Positions 52,425 through 57,813 of a DNA stretch of 57,813 nucleotides are shown here, in pieces (position 1 is the first letter of the stretch; each line of letters begins with the position of its first letter). The stretch is taken from the NCBI GenBank assembly GCA_038229875.1, contig JBBROA010000009.1, positions 1-57,813 on the forward strand, written 5' to 3'. The stretch is from JALYUA01 sp038229875. GTDB lineage: Bacteria; Acidobacteriota; Thermoanaerobaculia; UBA5066; Gp7-AA6. Both the position numbers and the translations under genes were made by a program. The notes under the pieces were generated by a model, which ran no database searches, was not told the origin of the DNA, and was given only the letters and a program-made list of their open reading frames with translations.

Positions 52425-54344
52425 CTAGATACTTGCGGCGAGCGCCTTTTCGTCCGAGTCTTCGGCGTGGTGCTGCGGGACCGGCGGGTGCACTCGGTGC
52501 AGCTCTTCCGATGACACCAGCCCGTCCTCGAGCCACGCGTGCTGTCCGTCCATCACGTGGCGGGCGGTCCTGTATTTCCGCACGTCGTCGTTCGTGCGCA
52601 TCGCGCGGAACGCTTCGCGGATCCTTCGGCGCATCATCCGGCAGAAGACGTCCGCAAGCTCCTGCGCTCCGGCGGCTTCGGGCGCGCGGTCCCGCTGCAT
52701 CTGACGCGCGCGTGAGACAGCGGCGGACATCGCGAAGAGGTCCGCTCCGATGTCGACCGCGCGGAAGAGGAGCGCCTGCCGCTTCTCGAGCTTCGGCCCG
52801 TGGAGCGCCATCATGTGGAAGATCGATCGGGAGAGCCGGCGCGTGGTGCGTTCGAGATACTGCAGGTGCTTCGCGAGCGCGCCGAACTCGGCATACCGCG
52901 GCCAGCGTCCCCATCCCAACCACCGCGTCGGATACCAGGTGCCGTAGAACGCGCCGATTTTCGGAAGGGCCTTCATCTTCTGGTCGCGCGTCGCCTTCGG
53001 GTTCACCAGGTCGCCCGCGACCGCGAGGTGACGGTCCAGAGCCTCGCGGGCGATGAACAGCCGCATGATCTCGGATGATCCCTCGAAGATGAGATTGATC
53101 CGGTAGTCGCGCATCATCCGTTCGACCGGGATGCCGGGCTCCCCGCGTGACCGGAGCGAATCGGCCGTCTCGTAACCGCGTCCGCCGCGGATCTGGAGCG
53201 TGCGGTCGACGATCTTCCAGCCCTCCTCGGAGTTCCACATCTTCGCGACCGCGGCCTCGAGACGGATGTCCCGGTCGCCCAGGTCCGCCATCCCCGAGGC
53301 GAGGTCCGTCACCGCGTCCATGGCGAACGTGGTCGCGGCCATCTCGGCGAGAAGCTGCGCGATCGCGTCGTGCTTCCCGATCGGCTGACCCCACTGGACG
53401 CGCTCGGAGGCCCAGACCCGGCTGATCTCCACGCACCTCTTCGCAACCGCCGCGCAGGACGCGGGTAGCGTCAGCCGGCCGGTATTCAAGGTCACGAGCG
53501 CCAGCTTCAGACCGCGCCCCTCTCCGAGAAGCAGGTTCTCCTTCGGGACCCGGACGTTCGTGAAGCGGATCACGCCGTTCTCGATCGCCTTCAGGCCCAT
53601 GAAGTGGAGGCGGCGCACGACCTCGACGCCCGGCCAATCTTTCTCGACGATGAACGCGGAGATCTTCTTCGTATCCGGGTGGCGCGCCATGACGACGAAG
53701 AGCTCCGCGAGAGTTCCGTTCGTGCACCAGAGCTTTTCGCCGTTGACGATGTAATCGCCTTCGGGCGTGCGGACCGCGGTCGTCGCGAGCGCCGCCGGGT
53801 CTGATCCCGCCTGAGGCTCGGTCAACGCGAACGCCGAGACGGCCCCCTTGGCGAGCCGCGGCAGATATTTCTTCTTCTGCTCGGGCGTTCCGAAGAGCTT
53901 CAGGGGCTGCGGAACACCGATCGACTGATGCGCCGAGAGGAGGGCAATCAGGTTCCCGTCCTGGCTCGTGATGAGCTTGATCGCCTGGCTGTACTCGCGC
54001 TGCGTGAACCCGAGCCCGCCGTACTCCTTCGGGATCTTCATGCCGAACGCGCCCATCTCCGCCAGGCCCTGGATCACCGCCGGAGGAATCCTGCCATCGC
54101 GGTCGATCGCGTCGGAATCCACCTTCTCGATCAGGAACTTCTCGAGACGGTCGAGGAAAGCGCGGAACTCGGGACGCTCGGCGGGCTTCGCCGGGTACGG
54201 GTGGACGAGGTCGAGCCGGAAGTTGCCGAGGAAGATCTCCTTCAGAAAGGAGGGCGCGGTCCACTCGGACTCGCGGGCATCCTCCGCCACCTGGCGGGCT
54301 TCGGCTTCGGTCGGGGCGCGATGAGATGTCTGTTCGGTCGTCAT
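52425..54344 (-). CDS. Acyl-CoA dehydrogenase, long (VLCAD/ACAD9-like)
   Basis: The 639-residue flavoenzyme catalyses the first step of fatty-acid beta-oxidation. ALTEPQAGSDPAAL binds FAD; GEKLWCTNGT is the middle-domain strand; QIRGGRGYE and LIFEGSSEIMR, with the catalytic glutamate, are in the C-terminal helical domain. A further 190 residues follow, as in mitochondrial very-long-chain enzymes, which use this extension for dimer or membrane contact. The N-terminus includes SFLKEIFLGNFRLDLVHPYP, usual for this long group. ATG at 54344. Ends facing cysK. Confidence 0.92.
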   Translation of the reverse strand: MTTEQTSHRAPTEAEARQVAEDARESEWTAPSFLKEIFLGNFRLDLVHPYPAKPAERPEFRAFLDRLEKFLIEKVDSDAIDRDGRIPPAVIQGLAEMGAFGMKIPKEYGGLGFTQREYSQAIKLITSQDGNLIALLSAHQSIGVPQPLKLFGTPEQKKKYLPRLAKGAVSAFALTEPQAGSDPAALATTAVRTPEGDYIVNGEKLWCTNGTLAELFVVMARHPDTKKISAFIVEKDWPGVEVVRRLHFMGLKAIENGVIRFTNVRVPKENLLLGEGRGLKLALVTLNTGRLTLPASCAAVAKRCVEISRVWASERVQWGQPIGKHDAIAQLLAEMAATTFAMDAVTDLASGMADLGDRDIRLEAAVAKMWNSEEGWKIVDRTLQIRGGRGYETADSLRSRGEPGIPVERMMRDYRINLIFEGSSEIMRLFIAREALDRHLAVAGDLVNPKATRDQKMKALPKIGAFYGTWYPTRWLGWGRWPRYAEFGALAKHLQYLERTTRRLSRSIFHMMALHGPKLEKRQALLFRAVDIGADLFAMSAAVSRARQMQRDRAPEAAGAQELADVFCRMMRRRIREAFRAMRTNDDVRKYRTARHVMDGQHAWLEDGLVSSEELHRVHPPVPQHHAEDSDEKALAASI

Positions 54345-54449
54345 TTGAAAACTTTACAATGAACCTGGGTTTTCGAACTTCCGGCGGAAGCCACCGTTGG
54401 ACCGGGCAACCCCGGCAACGCCGCCCGCCTCGACTAAAGTTCCCCCGGC

Positions 54450-55181
54450 GTGACGAACAAATACCTCTCCTACGACGCCGAACGCGCGCCGAAAGTCCGG
54501 GCGATGTTCTCGCGGCTGGCCTGGCATTACGACCTCGTCAATGACGTGATGAGCTTCGGGATGCACCGGCGGTGGAAAAAGCGGACCGTGCGGCTCGCGT
54601 CGGGCCGGCCCGGCGGCGTCCGGCGCTGGCTCGACCTCTGTTGCGGAACGGGCGACATGGCGTTCCTCGCGGAGCAAATAGCGGGCCCGGCGGCAAGAGT
54701 GGTCGGCCTCGACTTCACCCTCCCGATGCTCGCGGTCGGGCGGCAGCGGGAAATCCGGGACGGACGCCGCTCATCCTTCGTCAACGGAGACGCTCTGAAT
54801 CTGCCCTTCCCGGATGGGACCTTCGACGTCATCACCGTCGGCTACGGCCTCCGGAACATCGCCGACCCCGCGGCGGCCCTGAAAGAGATGCGGCGGGTTC
54901 TCTCGCCAGGAGGCCGCTGCGTGATCCTGGACTTCGGCAAGCCGCAAAATCCACTCGCGAGCGCGCTCTATCGCGGCTTCCTGCGGACGATGATGCCGGC
55001 GGTCGGCTGGCTCTTCCACCGCGACCCGGAGACGTACCTCTACATCCCGGAATCGCTCGCGCGGTACCCCGGGCAGGTCGGCGTGCGCGACATGATGCGA
55101 GCAGCCGGCTTCACAAACGCCCGCTTCGAAGAGCGGCTGCTGGGAACCATGGGGATCAATATCGGGGAGGCGGGCTTGTAG
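54450..55181 (+). CDS. ubiE: Demethylmenaquinone/ubiquinone C-methyltransferase UbiE/MenG
   Basis: The 243-residue SAM methyltransferase makes the last C-methylation of menaquinone (or ubiquinone). RVRAMFSRLAWHYDLVND is replaced here by KVRAMFSRLAWHYDLVND, the UbiE motif; LDLCCGTGDM at 61-70 is the SAM loop, VGYGLRNIADP and ILDFGKPQNP the remaining signatures, and GTMGINIGEAGL resembles the usual C-terminus. Start GTG at 54450. No other quinone genes are near. Menaquinone is more likely in the suggested lineage, but sequence alone does not decide. Confidence 0.93.
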   Translation: MTNKYLSYDAERAPKVRAMFSRLAWHYDLVNDVMSFGMHRRWKKRTVRLASGRPGGVRRWLDLCCGTGDMAFLAEQIAGPAARVVGLDFTLPMLAVGRQREIRDGRRSSFVNGDALNLPFPDGTFDVITVGYGLRNIADPAAALKEMRRVLSPGGRCVILDFGKPQNPLASALYRGFLRTMMPAVGWLFHRDPETYLYIPESLARYPGQVGVRDMMRAAGFTNARFEERLLGTMGINIGEAGL

Positions 55182-55285
55182 GGAACTCAGCCTCTCGGTC
55201 TCCCGGATCAGGACTCGAAGTTCTCCCGCGCGCCATCTCCCCCGATCGAACTCGTCAGGCTCGATGTTCCGCCCCTCACCGCAGT

Positions 55286-55319
55286 CCTCTCCCTGTTCAA
55301 GCCGGCGCGCGGGGAGAGG
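55286..55319. repeat. ctctccc/gggagag inverted repeat upstream of ettA
   Basis: Arms CCTCTCCC and GGGAGAGG with an 18-base loop, third member of the family at 12243 and 52379, but with looser arms. It lies between ubiE and the ABC-F gene on the same strand, so it might separate their transcripts. Confidence 0.5.
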
Positions 55320-55390
55320 GAGCGGAGCCGCGCTTCGGTCGATGCGGAGGCGACGGTACCGGAGGCGACAGTATAGACTCCCCCGTTCTT

Positions 55391-57070
<1,680 letters not shown>

Positions 57071-57081
57071 CTGGCGCCGCC

Positions 57082-57813
57082 TCAATCCGGCAGGTTCAAC
57101 AGGATCTTCGAGACGTCGTAAAGCACATCCCCTCGCTGTGGCACGTCCACCCGATCGACGACTCGGCACAGCGCTGGCGCATCCACCGATTCGCGGGCGA
57201 TCAGCCCATTGTAAGCGTAGGGCAACAGCGTCCGCAGATTGATCGCGTCATAGAGGTTGTATTCGGCGAATCGCCGCAGCGCCTCGGCATCGCCCTGGCG
57301 CCCGCGACGAAAAAGCCAACTCGTATCCCAGCCGTTGATTCCCGTCAGATGATCGGGCCGCGTCAGATTCAACGTCGAGATCTCTCGCTCAATTGCTTTG
57401 AGGCCGCCGCTATGGCCCAGCCGCGCCAGCATGTGACGGAGGTCGACGTGGCAGCGCGGCGGTCGCCAGTCGGGAAATGCGCGACGCAGAATCGGTACGT
57501 CGAACGACAGTCCGTTGAAGGTGACCAGCATCGACCAGCCAAAATCGATGCGGCCAAAATCGTCGAGATCGCGGCCGGCCAAAAACAGACGGGGTCCATT
57601 CTTGTCGAGGAGGCCTATCGCCGAGATGCCGGCATGGCCGACCACATCATCACTGGTCTCGATATCGAGATAGGCCGCGTCCTTGCCAAACGCGGAAAAG
57701 AGTCGCCAGTGCTCGCCACTCGGCAACAGAGCCGCCAATCGATCCGCGTCGTAGTCGGCCAACGCGGCCTCGGCCTCGTCGACCGCCGCGCGCAACGCGC
57801 TATGGGCGCGCGA
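57082..57813 (-). CDS. RNase H-like exonuclease domain protein (YprB type), 5' end beyond window
   Basis: At least 243 residues of a ribonuclease H-fold protein (RNase_H_2 group). GEHWRLFSAFGKDAAYLDIE starts the fold, with D and E of DIE as metal ligands; LVTFNGLSFDVPILRRAFPD, DLRHMLARLGHSGGLKAIE and LRRFAEYNLYDAINLRTLL carry the later acidic residues. The frame is open to the last base of the window and family members start further upstream, so the N-terminus is missing; TTG at 57795 is not a convincing start. Its codon use (TTG, TTT, GAT, CGA) resembles the second half of ettA and not the rest of the window. Confidence 0.85.
   Translation of the reverse strand, partial: SRAHSALRAAVDEAEAALADYDADRLAALLPSGEHWRLFSAFGKDAAYLDIETSDDVVGHAGISAIGLLDKNGPRLFLAGRDLDDFGRIDFGWSMLVTFNGLSFDVPILRRAFPDWRPPRCHVDLRHMLARLGHSGGLKAIEREISTLNLTRPDHLTGINGWDTSWLFRRGRQGDAEALRRFAEYNLYDAINLRTLLPYAYNGLIARESVDAPALCRVVDRVDVPQRGDVLYDVSKILLNLPD

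Overview
This 57.8 kb window is GC-rich, densely packed bacterial DNA from an organism with a Gram-negative type envelope. The signs are an RND/MacA-type membrane-fusion protein, a SurA-like periplasmic chaperone, an LpxL/HtrB-type acyltransferase and a meso-diaminopimelate-type MurE. Gene content (ThyX instead of ThyA, M16, M14 and M64 secreted peptidases, an FtsI with a C-terminal PASTA domain, split LigD genes) fits an Acidobacteriota-like lineage. That assignment is inference from gene content, not from a marker phylogeny.

Layout. 1-7.4 kb: a truncated HlyD-type adaptor, three tRNA genes (Arg-ACG, Ser-CGA, Glu-CTC, all on the minus strand), tadA, a two-gene ABC exporter, two small unknown genes, a decayed HupE/UreJ-like remnant, a fasciclin-domain protein and a Nudix hydrolase. 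7.4-12.2 kb: pyruvate kinase, a coupled pair of M16 peptidase-fold proteins (one with a zinc site, one without) and a small membrane protein. 12.3-28.4 kb, minus strand: an uninterrupted division and cell-wall (dcw) cluster in transcription order mraZ-rsmH-ftsL-ftsI-murE-murF-mraY-murD-ftsW-murG-murC-ftsQ-ftsA-ftsZ. It starts from a clear promoter followed by a four-repeat MraZ operator, and most junctions overlap or nearly touch. 28.4-35.0 kb, minus strand: a DNA glycosylase, a SurA-type isomerase, mfd and a cysteine desulfurase. 35.2-41.6 kb: a double-length ThyX, a 350 nt structured non-coding stretch ending in a strong terminator, a DUF4442-like hotdog protein, a secreted M14 peptidase, a proline-rich lipoprotein candidate and a TPR-like protein.

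41.6-44.6 kb, minus strand: a gene of unknown function abutting separate LigD polymerase and LigD ligase genes, which together look like a DNA end-joining operon without Ku in view. 44.6-51.2 kb: two small unknown or NTF2-like proteins, a B12-binding radical SAM enzyme resembling hopanoid C-3 methylase, divergent from an LpxL-type acyltransferase, a second radical SAM/SPASM protein and a secreted M64 peptidase. 51.4-57.8 kb: cysteine synthase, a long acyl-CoA dehydrogenase, UbiE/MenG, an EttA-type ABC-F ATPase and a partial RNase H-fold exonuclease.

The most interesting signals are the unknown gene locked to the LigD pair, with a 21-bp minisatellite in the polymerase gene; the ThyX in which signature residues are divided between two halves; the structured RNA-like region after thyX; the phased MraZ operator; tRNA-Arg(ACG) next to the deaminase that edits it; two families of dispersed palindromic or REP-like repeats; two genes whose conserved N-termini lie upstream of any usual start codon; and an abrupt codon-usage change inside ettA, which marks either recombination or a chimeric contig end.
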